Shown here: positions 30,408-37,988 of the stretch, in pieces
How the letters are laid out: the number at the start of each line of letters is the position of its first letter
Numbering within the stretch: position 1 is the first letter of the stretch
Assembly (NCBI RefSeq): GCF_020782235.1
Contig: NZ_JAJGNO010000012.1
Coordinates: 62,001 to 126,000, forward strand
Direction of reading: 5' to 3'
Origin: Sphingobium naphthae
GTDB taxonomy: Bacteria; Pseudomonadota; Alphaproteobacteria; Sphingomonadales; Sphingomonadaceae
Length of the DNA: 64,000 nt
Position numbers and translations under genes: made by a program
Notes under the pieces: generated by a model
Seen by the model: the letters and a program-made list of their open reading frames with translations, nothing else
Told to the model about the DNA's origin: nothing
Databases searched by the model: none

Positions 30408-31301
30408 ATGCAGACGACCCTTGCGCGTAATATCGCCCTCCTCAGGAAGCACCTGGGCGACACTCAGGCGAAATTCGCTGAGCGGCTTGATGTCCCGCAA
30501 TCATATATTTCGAAGTGGGAAAACCACGGCAACGAGCCATCTGCTAGATCTCTCGCTCGCCTTGCGGAACTCGCCGGAGTTGAGCTTGAAGAGTTTATCG
30601 ATGAGGAATGGTCGGCAGGGCAGCCGGTCAGTCTGATGACCGTGAATAACATCGCGAAGCTTAGGGAGGCGCGCGGCTGGGCTCGGCCAGAACTGGCTAA
30701 GCGCATGGGCACTTCTGCTCAACAAGTGGAGCGGCTGGAAAAAGGACAGCGGGGCCTCAGGGCAAACTGGATCGAGAAGGCCGCATTGGCCCTTGGCGTG
30801 CCGCCGGCTGACATCATCACTCCAATCAGCGACGCAGCAGCTTATGTGCAGTCAGACCATCCCGCCGTCATCGGCTCTGCCGATGGCGACGGCACAATTT
30901 CCCTCAAACGCATCAACCTGGGCTTCGCCATGGGCGATGGCACGAACCTCGACGACTATGTTGAGGAAGGCAGGATCGACTTCGACGCGAACCTGCTGCG
31001 ACTGATCAGCCCGTCGCCGGCGCATCGCCTGGTGGTTGCCGATGGGGTAGGGGACAGCATGCAGCCGACCCTGCTCGACAGCGACATGATTGTCATCGAC
31101 ACGATGCAGAACCAGCTCAACAAATGGGATCGCATCTGGGCGATGAGCCTGCAGGGCGGCGGCGCGGTCAAGCGCGTCGGTCCGGCCGAAAAGGGCAAGG
31201 TGGAAATCATTTCCGACAATCCGGCCATCCCGAACCGCACCGTGCCGCTTGAGGATGTGCGGATCATCGGCCGGGTGGTTTGGTCCGGCCGTCGCCACTG
31301 A
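30408..31301 (+). CDS. Prophage repressor with two HTH domains and S24 peptidase domain
   Basis: A 297-residue protein. HTH 1 is at about 5-60 (TQAKFAERLDVPQSYISKWE), HTH 2 at about 80-130 (LREARGWARPELAKRMG, then SAQQVERLEKGQ), and an S24/LexA domain at about 200-295 with Ser in GDSMQPTL and Lys in GGAVKRVG. RecA-stimulated self-cleavage would induce the prophage. Two complete XRE domains in one repressor is unusual and might allow one subunit to contact two half-sites. I use the ATG at 30408, where the promoter predicts transcription to begin. Confidence 0.88.
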   Translation: MQTTLARNIALLRKHLGDTQAKFAERLDVPQSYISKWENHGNEPSARSLARLAELAGVELEEFIDEEWSAGQPVSLMTVNNIAKLREARGWARPELAKRMGTSAQQVERLEKGQRGLRANWIEKAALALGVPPADIITPISDAAAYVQSDHPAVIGSADGDGTISLKRINLGFAMGDGTNLDDYVEEGRIDFDANLLRLISPSPAHRLVVADGVGDSMQPTLLDSDMIVIDTMQNQLNKWDRIWAMSLQGGGAVKRVGPAEKGKVEIISDNPAIPNRTVPLEDVRIIGRVVWSGRRH

Positions 31302-31601
31302 TAACGTTGACATGTCGATCCTTTGCAACGAGTTGCAGCAAACGGCCTTTGTTTATGCGGCCGGGCCGGTCCCCTGTGCGCGTTGCAATTTGACGATGGG
31401 CCTTGTCCCCCAACAAATTTTGTCGGAATGAAAATTTGACGAGGCGTTGAAAGATGTGTTCAACATCGCTAGATGGCGCGCGAACGACCGGGCCGGAACG
31501 AATCGATTTTACTCGCATTCAGGCCTGAGAAATCTCTCGCTGTTTACCGTTTGGATACCGTTCACCTGGTAAAGGGCACGGCAAATTTTAAGGAGGCAAC
31601 C
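31302..31601. other. Intergenic region without recognised gene
   Basis: About 300 bases lie between the repressor and the small gene at 31602. TTGACA (near 31306) and TTGACG (near 31436) occur, but neither has a convincing -10 at the right distance. TTGCAA occurs twice near 31322-31388. I see no tRNA, strong hairpin or coding frame. Confidence 0.5.
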
Positions 31602-31838
31602 ATGTCGCAGCTTGAAAAGGGACAGGTCGAATGCCCGTTCTCCGGGCATGGTGATGACCTGGTAAATGTGAAGTTTTTCCGTGGTCGCCGTGACGACATC
31701 ATCACGGTGGACGAGTTGAAGGCTGAAGCTCGTTCGGCTGACAATCAGCTCAGGATGAAGACTGCGATCATTTCGCATGCCGCGCCGGTTAGCATGCACG
31801 AGGTGATTGAAGTGGCTGAATTTGCAGCCTCGCTATAA
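31602..31838 (+). CDS. Small protein, partner of an IrrE-like gene (lysogenic region)
   Basis: A 78-residue protein with AAGGAGG ideally placed before the ATG. It contains NVKFFRGRRDDIITVDELKA and a C-terminal helical part ending VAEFAASL. In my experience this kind of short protein often precedes a KExxH protein like the next gene in alphaproteobacterial genomes. It is followed by a strong terminator. It is in the stretch likely expressed in the lysogen, so it could be an immunity or toxin-antitoxin component. The function is not known. Confidence 0.6.
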   Translation: MSQLEKGQVECPFSGHGDDLVNVKFFRGRRDDIITVDELKAEARSADNQLRMKTAIISHAAPVSMHEVIEVAEFAASL

Positions 31839-31866
31839 AAAGCTACGGAACTGAGACATTTACAGA

Positions 31867-31899
31867 GGGCCTCGGTAGACACCGTGGCCCTTTTCTTTT
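31867..31899 (+). terminator. Intrinsic terminator after the small lysogenic gene
   Basis: A 10-base stem with one T-T mismatch (GGGCCTCGGT / ACCGTGGCCC) and an AGAC loop is followed by TTTTCTTTT. It would end transcription from 31602, so the next gene needs its own start or read-through. Confidence 0.8.
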
Positions 31900-31910
31900 A
31901 TTTGCGGTGC

Positions 31911-32504
31911 ATGAGCATCGCCAAACTGATCGAACACTTCTCACAAGAGACCGCACTACCCATCGATGTTAACGCGGTTCTGCAGAAGATCCGCGAACTG
32001 GGGCATGATGAGGACGACGTCCAATTCATCGGTGTGGATATTGACCCTGACATCATGCTGGGGAAAATTAAGATTTTCTATGTGCGATCAGGATATGGCG
32101 ACCCTATCCGCTATGCGAACATATATTACTGCCGCACGTTAGATCAGTCATGGCAGCGGATGATATGCTGTAAAGAGGTAACCCACTTGATGGACCCTCC
32201 GGCACTGCACACCAGAAACATCGCAGATATTGATAAGCTTGCAGAAAAGATCGGATTGCCGCCCGAAATGCAAGACCCGTTTATGGATGGGCCGGCGACC
32301 AACCGAGATCGCCTAGCGGAATGGCGAGCGGCCGCGCTACTTCTTCCGTTCGCCGCGCGAGAGTTGCTGCTGCAACCGTACAGCGCAGGCAGGATTTCGA
32401 TCCAAGACATTGCCAGACTGGCAGACATCCCCAGCAAATACGCTGCCTTTGTAATGTCCGATCGTTGGCCTCAAGTGCATGACATCCTCTCTAGGCTCGA
32501 TTGA
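31911..32504 (+). CDS. IrrE/ImmA-like protein with altered zinc motif
   Basis: A 197-residue protein. MICCKEVTHLMD stands where ImmA/IrrE peptidases have H-E-x-x-H, but the first His is Lys, so it is probably not an ordinary zinc peptidase. The C-terminal half (LPFAARELLLQPY, then ARLADIPSKYAAFVMSD) completes the family pattern. ImmA-type proteins often control phage-like repressors. The ATG at 31911 has no clear ribosome site, and it follows a terminator, so its expression may be conditional. Confidence 0.6.
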   Translation: MSIAKLIEHFSQETALPIDVNAVLQKIRELGHDEDDVQFIGVDIDPDIMLGKIKIFYVRSGYGDPIRYANIYYCRTLDQSWQRMICCKEVTHLMDPPALHTRNIADIDKLAEKIGLPPEMQDPFMDGPATNRDRLAEWRAAALLLPFAARELLLQPYSAGRISIQDIARLADIPSKYAAFVMSDRWPQVHDILSRLD

Positions 32505-32923
32505 AACAACTCTCCCTCATCATCGTCGGCGCCGACCACCCGAACAAGGATAAGTCGAACCGCCGATCGGAAATCCTCTGGTCCCATCCGGGCGAGGAGG
32601 TGCATCTCGTCCCCGAACCCAAAAACCCGGTCGATCCCCAGGCGGTGGCCGTGTTCAGCGCGCGCGGCGTGCAGATCGGCTATGTGCGCGGCGTCCAGTG
32701 CCAACTGATCCGCAGCTATCTCTCCCGCGGGCGCGTCACGGGCGCGATTTTTCAGTGCGCGCACGAAGAGGGGGCGGTGATCAGGCTTGGGCTTGATGGA
32801 GAGCTCCCTCAACTTCCTGATAACGTTAGCGACCAGCCTGTCATTCCTCATCAGCGGCGACGCGCCGAAGAGCCGCCGGATCACGATGGCTGGTATCCGG
32901 ACGAGATCTACCCTGACGAATAA
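32501..32923 (+). CDS. HIRAN-domain protein
   Basis: A 140-residue protein. Residues about 5-85 fit HIRAN: GADHPNKDKSNRRSEI, then GEEVHLVPEPKNPVDPQAVAVF and GVQIGYVRGVQ. HIRAN domains bind DNA 3' ends or stalled forks. A TTG start overlaps the preceding stop (TTGA). The acidic C-terminal tail (EEPPDHDGWYPDEIYPDE) looks like a DNA-mimic extension. In a lysogen it could act in repair or exclusion of other phages. Confidence 0.75.
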   Translation: MKQLSLIIVGADHPNKDKSNRRSEILWSHPGEEVHLVPEPKNPVDPQAVAVFSARGVQIGYVRGVQCQLIRSYLSRGRVTGAIFQCAHEEGAVIRLGLDGELPQLPDNVSDQPVIPHQRRRAEEPPDHDGWYPDEIYPDE

Positions 32924-32976
32924 TATGCACATAGGAATTATTCGGCATTGACGATATTCTCATGTGCATATATTTA
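32923..32976 (+). promoter_or_regulatory. Repressor-type promoter of the rightward early operon
   Basis: TTGACG (32948-32953) and TATTTA (32971-32976) are spaced 17 bp. The octamer ATATGCAC (32923-32930) and its inverse GTGCATAT (32964-32971) flank and overlap the promoter. TTGACGATAT and the operator octamer are shared with the Cro promoter, so both early operons are probably shut by the same repressor. Confidence 0.75.
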
Positions 32977-33036
32977 ATCTCCATCGCCTGATCACCCGCG
33001 CATCCCGCCGGGTCGCAAGACGGCGGGGAGATCACC

Positions 33037-33366
33037 ATGCGTGTCCCGCATTATTCCGTGGGTTCGGCCGCCGCGCTGACGCTGTCGCGGCTGGGCCATC
33101 TGCAGCGTCGCGACAGCCCGCTGTCTGTCGATGACCTGATCAAGATCGCACGCTTCAACGCTGGCGAGGCGCACGCGCTGTTCGCCACCGATCCCGTCAC
33201 CGCCCGCGATTTCCTGCTGAACGGCGCCAGCCGCATGATCCGCGCGGCCGAGCAGCTGGAGCAGGGCGCTCCCGCCGCGCCCCGGCCGGCCGCCATTGCG
33301 CCTGCGGTTCCCCGGTTCGACGTCATCGACTATGACGACCTCGGCAACCTGGACGTGGCGCTGTGA
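33037..33366 (+). CDS. Early phage protein, unknown function
   Basis: A 109-residue protein with GGGGAG upstream of the ATG. It begins MRVPHYSVGSAAALTLSRLG and has an Ala/Pro-rich C-terminal part ending DYDDLGNLDVAL. It is the first gene behind the repressor-controlled rightward promoter, so it should be made early on induction. No family is recognised. Confidence 0.6.
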   Translation: MRVPHYSVGSAAALTLSRLGHLQRRDSPLSVDDLIKIARFNAGEAHALFATDPVTARDFLLNGASRMIRAAEQLEQGAPAAPRPAAIAPAVPRFDVIDYDDLGNLDVAL

Positions 33367-33512
33367 GCGCCGGCGTCTACTTCGCCGGCAAGGCGCTGAT
33401 CACGCTCGCGGGCCTGTCCTCGCTCGCGCTGATCGTGCGCCAGTTCCAGCTCTACGCCGACAAGATGATCGACGCGCTGCTGATAGAGGATCGCGATGCA
33501 GCCGGACGCTGA
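33363..33512 (+). CDS. Small phage membrane protein
   Basis: A 49-residue frame starting with GTG that overlaps the preceding stop (GTGA). It has one hydrophobic segment (ALITLAGLSSLALIV) and then a helical, charged tail. It overlaps the next gene by 17 bases. A single-span early phage membrane protein could affect entry or lysis inhibition, but nothing proves a role. Confidence 0.45.
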   Translation: MSAGVYFAGKALITLAGLSSLALIVRQFQLYADKMIDALLIEDRDAAGR

Positions 33513-33648
33513 TCCCCCGCGCCTCGACATGCACCCGCTCGCCTTCGGCGCCCTGTGCATGATTGGCGCTGCGCTGTGGCTCGGCAGCTTCAAGCTGCTG
33601 ACGGCCGCCTGCCGCGCAACCTCCGGACTATGGGGGCTGGGGCAATGA
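33496..33648 (+). CDS. Small phage membrane protein
   Basis: A 50-residue frame (MQPDADPPRLDMHPLAFGAL) with a hydrophobic middle (GALCMIGAALWLGSFKLL). The stop overlaps the ATG of the following gene (CAATGA). It forms a pair with the preceding small membrane protein. The function is unknown. Confidence 0.45.
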   Translation: MQPDADPPRLDMHPLAFGALCMIGAALWLGSFKLLTAACRATSGLWGLGQ

Positions 33649-34121
33649 GCGGTGATATCAATGTCGCGGCCGTGTCCGCCCTCAAGGCGCTCTGGCGTTC
33701 CAACGCGGCCATGTCGGCGCTTCTGCCGCTCGACGGCAAGCTGGCGGCAATCGAAGCGGCGAAGGCCGGCGCGACGCCGACGGAGGCGATGTATTTCGGC
33801 CAGGGCTATCGCCTGCCGCAGGGCTGGGGATGGGCTCAGGTAGCCAAAGCGCGAGCCCTCCATGGGATCGCCTCCTACCTCGTTCCGGTCGAGCTGGGCG
33901 GATCGGCCGTCGCCTGGGGCGTCCCGACCATCGACGGGAAATTCCTCCAGCGACCGCGCGCACAGATGGTGCCGCGCATCTTCCACCGCGAAAACAGCTT
34001 CTATGCGATCGAGTTGCCAGCCGATGACGACCTCAACGCGCGCGCCGAGGCCAATCCCGGCACACTGAGGATCGAGGACATGTTCGGCAACATCCTCTGG
34101 CCGGAGGGGGTGAAGCAATGA
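33645..34121 (+). CDS. Early phage protein, unknown function
   Basis: A 158-residue protein beginning MSGDINVAAVSALKALWRSN. It has a mixed helical/beta pattern with MVPRIFHRENSFYAIELPADD near the end. The ATG overlaps the preceding stop, and its own stop overlaps the next ATG, so it lies in a tightly coupled operon. The family is not recognised. Confidence 0.55.
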   Translation: MSGDINVAAVSALKALWRSNAAMSALLPLDGKLAAIEAAKAGATPTEAMYFGQGYRLPQGWGWAQVAKARALHGIASYLVPVELGGSAVAWGVPTIDGKFLQRPRAQMVPRIFHRENSFYAIELPADDDLNARAEANPGTLRIEDMFGNILWPEGVKQ

Positions 34122-34408
34122 TCGACATGTCCGCCACCGCCTTCAGCCGCTTCCTGCGCGCCCGCGCCGCGGCTTCGCGTTCCCCACTGCCTGACCGCGC
34201 CGTTATCCCCCTGGCGGCGCGCCAGGCAGGAGCCTCGGGCGACCCTGAACCCCTCTCCCCCGGGTCGCCATCCCTCCCGCGCGGGTCGGCCGTCGAGGCC
34301 GGTCGATCCGCCATGCAATCCGATCCGGGCGACGAATGCGATTGCGCCGTTTGCTCCAGTGACATGGCCGGCCTCGTGCCGTGCCCTCTCGATGAGGATG
34401 AGCGATGA
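34118..34408 (+). CDS. Early phage protein with cysteine-rich end
   Basis: A 96-residue protein. The first half is basic and Ala-rich (FSRFLRARAAASRSPLPDR); the end has a cysteine cluster (CDCAVCSSDMAGLVPC) that may bind zinc. Four-base overlaps on both sides support it as a real gene. No function is assigned. Confidence 0.5.
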   Translation: MIDMSATAFSRFLRARAAASRSPLPDRAVIPLAARQAGASGDPEPLSPGSPSLPRGSAVEAGRSAMQSDPGDECDCAVCSSDMAGLVPCPLDEDER

Positions 34409-35424
34409 GACAACCGATCAGCATCATCATCAACGACAGCCACATTGGGATTTGGCAGGATGACCCGGGCGACGAAACCTTCCGGTCCGAGATTTACGGC
34501 TCGCTTATACGGCAGATGCGCGCCCGAGGATGGTCGATAGGCCGGAATGATCAGATTCACCGTCATTATCGGTGCCTAAGCCCAGGCCATCGGGTAGGCG
34601 CGCGCGGAACCCTCCTTTGCGACATCGAGATTTCCGGACGCGTCGTAAAGGTGGATTTCTGGTCGACCACCGCCGAGCAGGAAAATCGAAACGGTCGACG
34701 GTACGATTTCGACAAGATGAAGCGGATGAGCAAGCTCGATCGGCTGCGCGTCGAGCTGGAATTCCGCCGTATCGTCACTTGGCTGGAAGGCCTTGCGCCC
34801 GTGGAGGTCAAACGGCGCGACAGCGAAAACATGTCGCCGATGGATCGCATCAAAAAGAGCTACGCCGACAGCTGGCATTCGGACAAGGATCTGGGCCGCC
34901 CGATCTGCAAATATGATTACAACCGGAAGTCAGCTGACGGGCATTTGCTCAAACATGGCCAGACCGTTTGGATACCCGATAACAAAGGGCGCCTGCTGCG
35001 CGGTCAGGGCTTCTACAACATCAACAGCATGTGGTGGGTCATAGCTGGCGGGGCGCTGTTCAATAAAAGCTGTTCCGAGATTTTCGCAGATGCCCCTTGC
35101 GACCTGCGCACCAAGCGAAACGACCGCGCCAGACGTAGCCGCCTCGAAAAGGAGCTTCAAACCGCCGTCCAGCGCATGGACTATCGACGCGCCGAGATAC
35201 TAAAGACGATCATTTTCGGCACCGAACAGACGTTCATGATCTGGGCGCGGGACAAGCGCGCCTATTATCGCTCTCAATATGCAGGGTATTCGACCGACAC
35301 TGCCGGAGCCGGCAGATACACGAAGGCCGAAGCGGAAGCCGAGTGCCGCCGCGTCCCTCATGAACTTGAGATGGTTTGCCCTGACGGGAAGCATGTGTCC
35401 TTCGACGGGAGGGCAGCCGCATGA
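34405..35424 (+). CDS. Early phage protein, unknown function
   Basis: A 339-residue protein, the largest unknown of the rightward operon. It starts MRQPISIIINDSHIGIWQDD and has TLLCDIEISGRVVKVDFWST and QTAVQRMDYRRAEILKTIIF (a UvrB-UvrC-like helical motif) towards the C-terminus. It is rich in Arg/Lys/Tyr and may bind nucleic acid. No family can be named with confidence. Confidence 0.55.
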   Translation: MRQPISIIINDSHIGIWQDDPGDETFRSEIYGSLIRQMRARGWSIGRNDQIHRHYRCLSPGHRVGARGTLLCDIEISGRVVKVDFWSTTAEQENRNGRRYDFDKMKRMSKLDRLRVELEFRRIVTWLEGLAPVEVKRRDSENMSPMDRIKKSYADSWHSDKDLGRPICKYDYNRKSADGHLLKHGQTVWIPDNKGRLLRGQGFYNINSMWWVIAGGALFNKSCSEIFADAPCDLRTKRNDRARRSRLEKELQTAVQRMDYRRAEILKTIIFGTEQTFMIWARDKRAYYRSQYAGYSTDTAGAGRYTKAEAEAECRRVPHELEMVCPDGKHVSFDGRAAA

Positions 35425-35759
35425 GCGCGCCCGCACGCTTCGGCCATATCGACGGCAATGCCCTCAACATCGACTGCTGGCTGACGATCCACCCCGGCGA
35501 TAGCCGCAACTGGAACCGCCGCCCTTCCGTCAAGCTGACCGCGGGTGAGCCAGCGCTCAGCCGCGGCGAGCGCGCCATCAACGTCAGGCTGACGCTGCCC
35601 CTCGCGCTGTTCGAAGCGCCCAGCATCGTCGCGCGCATCAACGTCGCCGAGCCGACCGCGCCGGTGACCATCGACGCCAGCGCAGTGGCCGACGCGGTGA
35701 AGTCCGCGATCGGCATGGACGTCGATGTGCGTGTCGCAAATCCGGAGATCGAACCATGA
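35421..35759 (+). CDS. Early phage protein, unknown function
   Basis: A 112-residue protein starting MSAPARFGHIDGNALNIDCW. It is beta-rich with ERAINVRLTLPLALFEAPSI and ends in an acidic segment. ATGA overlaps join it to both neighbours. I do not recognise it. Confidence 0.5.
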   Translation: MSAPARFGHIDGNALNIDCWLTIHPGDSRNWNRRPSVKLTAGEPALSRGERAINVRLTLPLALFEAPSIVARINVAEPTAPVTIDASAVADAVKSAIGMDVDVRVANPEIEP

Positions 35760-36289
35760 ACACGCAGATGCTTGTTGAAGCCCTTGCCCAATGCCGTGAC
35801 CAGTTCGCCTTCTACGCCGAGGAACATCGTAAGGCCGGGAAGGAAGAGAAAGCTGCCACCAATCTGCGCTTCGCCGATCTCGCAAACAATGCCCTGGCCG
35901 ATGCCGAGCCCGAGATCAGCAACCCCACTGCATGGTTCTATGCTGGGCACTTCGATGCGGAGTGGTGGAGCAAGGGCGGCGCGGATCGCGAAAGCACGAT
36001 CGCAGCGGCACGGGCCGATATGCCGGGCGAAACGGTGTGGATTATCGAAGCCCGCCGGCTCGTGCCTGCATTCGACATCTTTGACGCCGCGCAGATCCAT
36101 GAACAGCTTCAGGATGATGAATGCTGGGGCGAGAACGGCTGGGATGGGGGCCATGAAGATGGTCCGCACGCGATCGATCTGGAGAAGCGCCTGGCGGCGA
36201 CGTTGCGGCGGTGGTTCGCTGAATGCTGTGACCTGGGCGGCGCGCAACTCGACTTCGTGAGCGGGCCTGAAGAGGTGCCGCCGGCATGA
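35756..36289 (+). CDS. Early phage protein, unknown function
   Basis: A 177-residue acidic protein. It contains EISNPTAWFYAGHFDAEWWS and PGETVWIIEARRLVPAFDIF, a pattern I have seen in uncharacterised phage proteins, and ends with RRWFAECCDLGGAQLDFV. Coupled to its neighbours by four-base overlaps. The function is unknown. Confidence 0.55.
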   Translation: MNTQMLVEALAQCRDQFAFYAEEHRKAGKEEKAATNLRFADLANNALADAEPEISNPTAWFYAGHFDAEWWSKGGADRESTIAAARADMPGETVWIIEARRLVPAFDIFDAAQIHEQLQDDECWGENGWDGGHEDGPHAIDLEKRLAATLRRWFAECCDLGGAQLDFVSGPEEVPPA

Positions 36290-36705
36290 AGTTCGGCGGC
36301 GATCTCGACCCGGCCGACCGCGTCGCCATCGTGATGGGCAAATACGGCCCTGCGCACGCGATCAGGCAGCATGACGGCCGCTATGTCGTCTGCCCGCGCC
36401 GCGAGGCGCTGTGCAAGCTGTGCGCGGAGCAGGGCGTGCCCCAGATCGAGCCCGACCCGTTCGACCTCGCCTGCGACGCGCTGCGCGCCCACTGGGGCAA
36501 GCGCTGGGCGGAAAGCCACCGCAACCCGGCCGAGGTCAAGGATGACGAGGTCTGGCAGGGCAGGGGGCTGCACATCGTCGCCCTGGGCGATGGCGACCCG
36601 GCCGACCGCACCGTGCTGGTCAGCTTCGGCGAGAATGACGCCGCCACCGCCGCGATCAGCGCGCTCGTGCATGTGCATAATGAGATGATCGGGAGGCCTG
36701 ACTAA
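36286..36705 (+). CDS. Early phage protein, unknown function
   Basis: A 139-residue protein starting MKFGGDLDPADRVAIVMGKY. It has a Cys pair region (YVVCPRREALCKLCAEQG) that may bind metal and a C-terminal helical part ending LVHVHNEMIGRPD. Its stop shares a base with the next start (TAATG). The function is unknown. Confidence 0.5.
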   Translation: MKFGGDLDPADRVAIVMGKYGPAHAIRQHDGRYVVCPRREALCKLCAEQGVPQIEPDPFDLACDALRAHWGKRWAESHRNPAEVKDDEVWQGRGLHIVALGDGDPADRTVLVSFGENDAATAAISALVHVHNEMIGRPD

Positions 36706-37382
36706 TGGGTCGCGTGTTGGTGGCCTGTGAGCGTTCCGGCGTCGTCCGTCGCGCCTTCGAGGCGCGCGGTCATGACGCATGGTCCTGCGATATCCAGCCG
36801 GCCGATGACGGCAGCAATCGGCACATTCGCGGCAATGTGCTGGACCATCTCGATGATGGATGGGATCTGCTCGCCGTCATGCATCCGCCCTGCACGATCC
36901 TTTGCAACAGCGGGTCGAAGCACCTCTACATCGGTGGTCGAAAGGAAAACGGCCGTAACGAGACGCGATGGCGCGAACTGGAGGAGGCAGCCGCCTTCTA
37001 CCGGGCGCTCCGCGACGCCAGGCAGATACCGAGGCGCGTGGTGGAAAACCCTGTCATGCATGGCCACGCCATCCGACTGGTCCGCCGCGGGCGCACGCAG
37101 TTCGTCCATCCCTACCACTTCGGCGCACCCTTCTTCAAAAACACCGGTCTGGAGCTGATCAACCTGCCGCCGCTGGAATGGGTGAGCCCGCTCACGCCGC
37201 CCCGGCCCGGCACAGCCGAGCATAGGGCATGGTCGCGTTGCCATCGCATGCCCGGCGGGCGGCATCAGGCGCGGCGCAGGTCGGAAACCTATCCGGAAAT
37301 TGCGGAAGCGATGGCGGCCCAATGGGGCAGCCTGCTGCCGGAACCGCAGTTCGACCTTTTCCAGGAGCTTATGGCAGCATGA
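36705..37382 (+). CDS. Small C5-cytosine-methyltransferase-like protein
   Basis: A 225-residue protein. VLVACERSGVVRRAFEARGH is a SAM-binding motif of the C5 cytosine-methylase type, and HPPCTILCNSGSKHL carries the catalytic Pro-Cys. At 225 residues it lacks a clear target-recognition domain, so it may be a reduced phage methylase with a simple or no sequence preference. It lies in the early rightward operon with no partner endonuclease, suggesting protection of phage DNA. Confidence 0.7.
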   Translation: MGRVLVACERSGVVRRAFEARGHDAWSCDIQPADDGSNRHIRGNVLDHLDDGWDLLAVMHPPCTILCNSGSKHLYIGGRKENGRNETRWRELEEAAAFYRALRDARQIPRRVVENPVMHGHAIRLVRRGRTQFVHPYHFGAPFFKNTGLELINLPPLEWVSPLTPPRPGTAEHRAWSRCHRMPGGRHQARRRSETYPEIAEAMAAQWGSLLPEPQFDLFQELMAA

Positions 37383-37774
37383 ACCCCGATCCTGTCGATA
37401 TGGCCGCGTTCAGCGCATCTGACGCGGCTTGCCACCTCTATCCCGGCGAGCATCAGGCCGCCGAGCGCGCCGCCTTCTGCGCTGGCGCGGGCCTGGGCGC
37501 GGTGGCGATCGACATGGTCATCGCATCCCTGTCGCCTGTCCAGACGAAGCTGCTCGCGCGCCTGCGCCGCCATCCGGGCTGCTGGACCTATCGCGTCCAG
37601 ACGCGCGGTGTAGCCCTCCAGACCTGCATGGCGCTGGTGAAGCGCGGGATCATGATGGACGGCCCGCACCGGCCGTTCGAGCATGGCGGCAACGGCGTCG
37701 TGAACCTGACGCCCTTCGGCGCAGCGCTGCGGGACATCATCATTGGGAGGCAGGCAAATGGGCCTCGCGCTTGA
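37379..37774 (+). CDS. Early phage protein, unknown function
   Basis: A 131-residue protein starting at the ATG that overlaps the preceding stop (MNPDPVDMAAFSASDAACHL). The second half (LARLRRHPGCWTYRVQTRGVA, in part) looks like a winged-helix fold. It lies two genes ahead of the integrase. The role is unknown. Confidence 0.5.
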   Translation: MNPDPVDMAAFSASDAACHLYPGEHQAAERAAFCAGAGLGAVAIDMVIASLSPVQTKLLARLRRHPGCWTYRVQTRGVALQTCMALVKRGIMMDGPHRPFEHGGNGVVNLTPFGAALRDIIIGRQANGPRA

Positions 37775-37988
37775 AAAGCTGCCCGACTGGCCGGCGGCAA
37801 TGAACCGCGACTGGGCGCTCGCCTATACTGGCGTCGGCAGCGATCAGATGAAGGAATGGGAGCGCGCCGGCCGCGTCCGCTTCCGCCCGCGCGGGCCGCG
37901 CGGCGCGATGCTCGCCCTGCGCGCTGACCTCGATGCCGCGCTCGCCGACCTGTTCGGCAGCGAGGGCAAGGGGGGCATCGAATTCTGA
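37758..37988 (+). CDS. Xis-like small DNA-binding protein (helper)
   Basis: A 76-residue protein with GGGAGG nine bases before the ATG. NRDWALAYTGVGSDQMKEWE followed by RVRFRPRGPRGAMLALRADL resembles the MerR/excisionase winged helix. Its stop shares a base with the integrase ATG (TGATG), a typical xis-int coupling. It would bend attachment-site DNA and direct excision. Confidence 0.65.
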   Translation: MGLALEKLPDWPAAMNRDWALAYTGVGSDQMKEWERAGRVRFRPRGPRGAMLALRADLDAALADLFGSEGKGGIEF

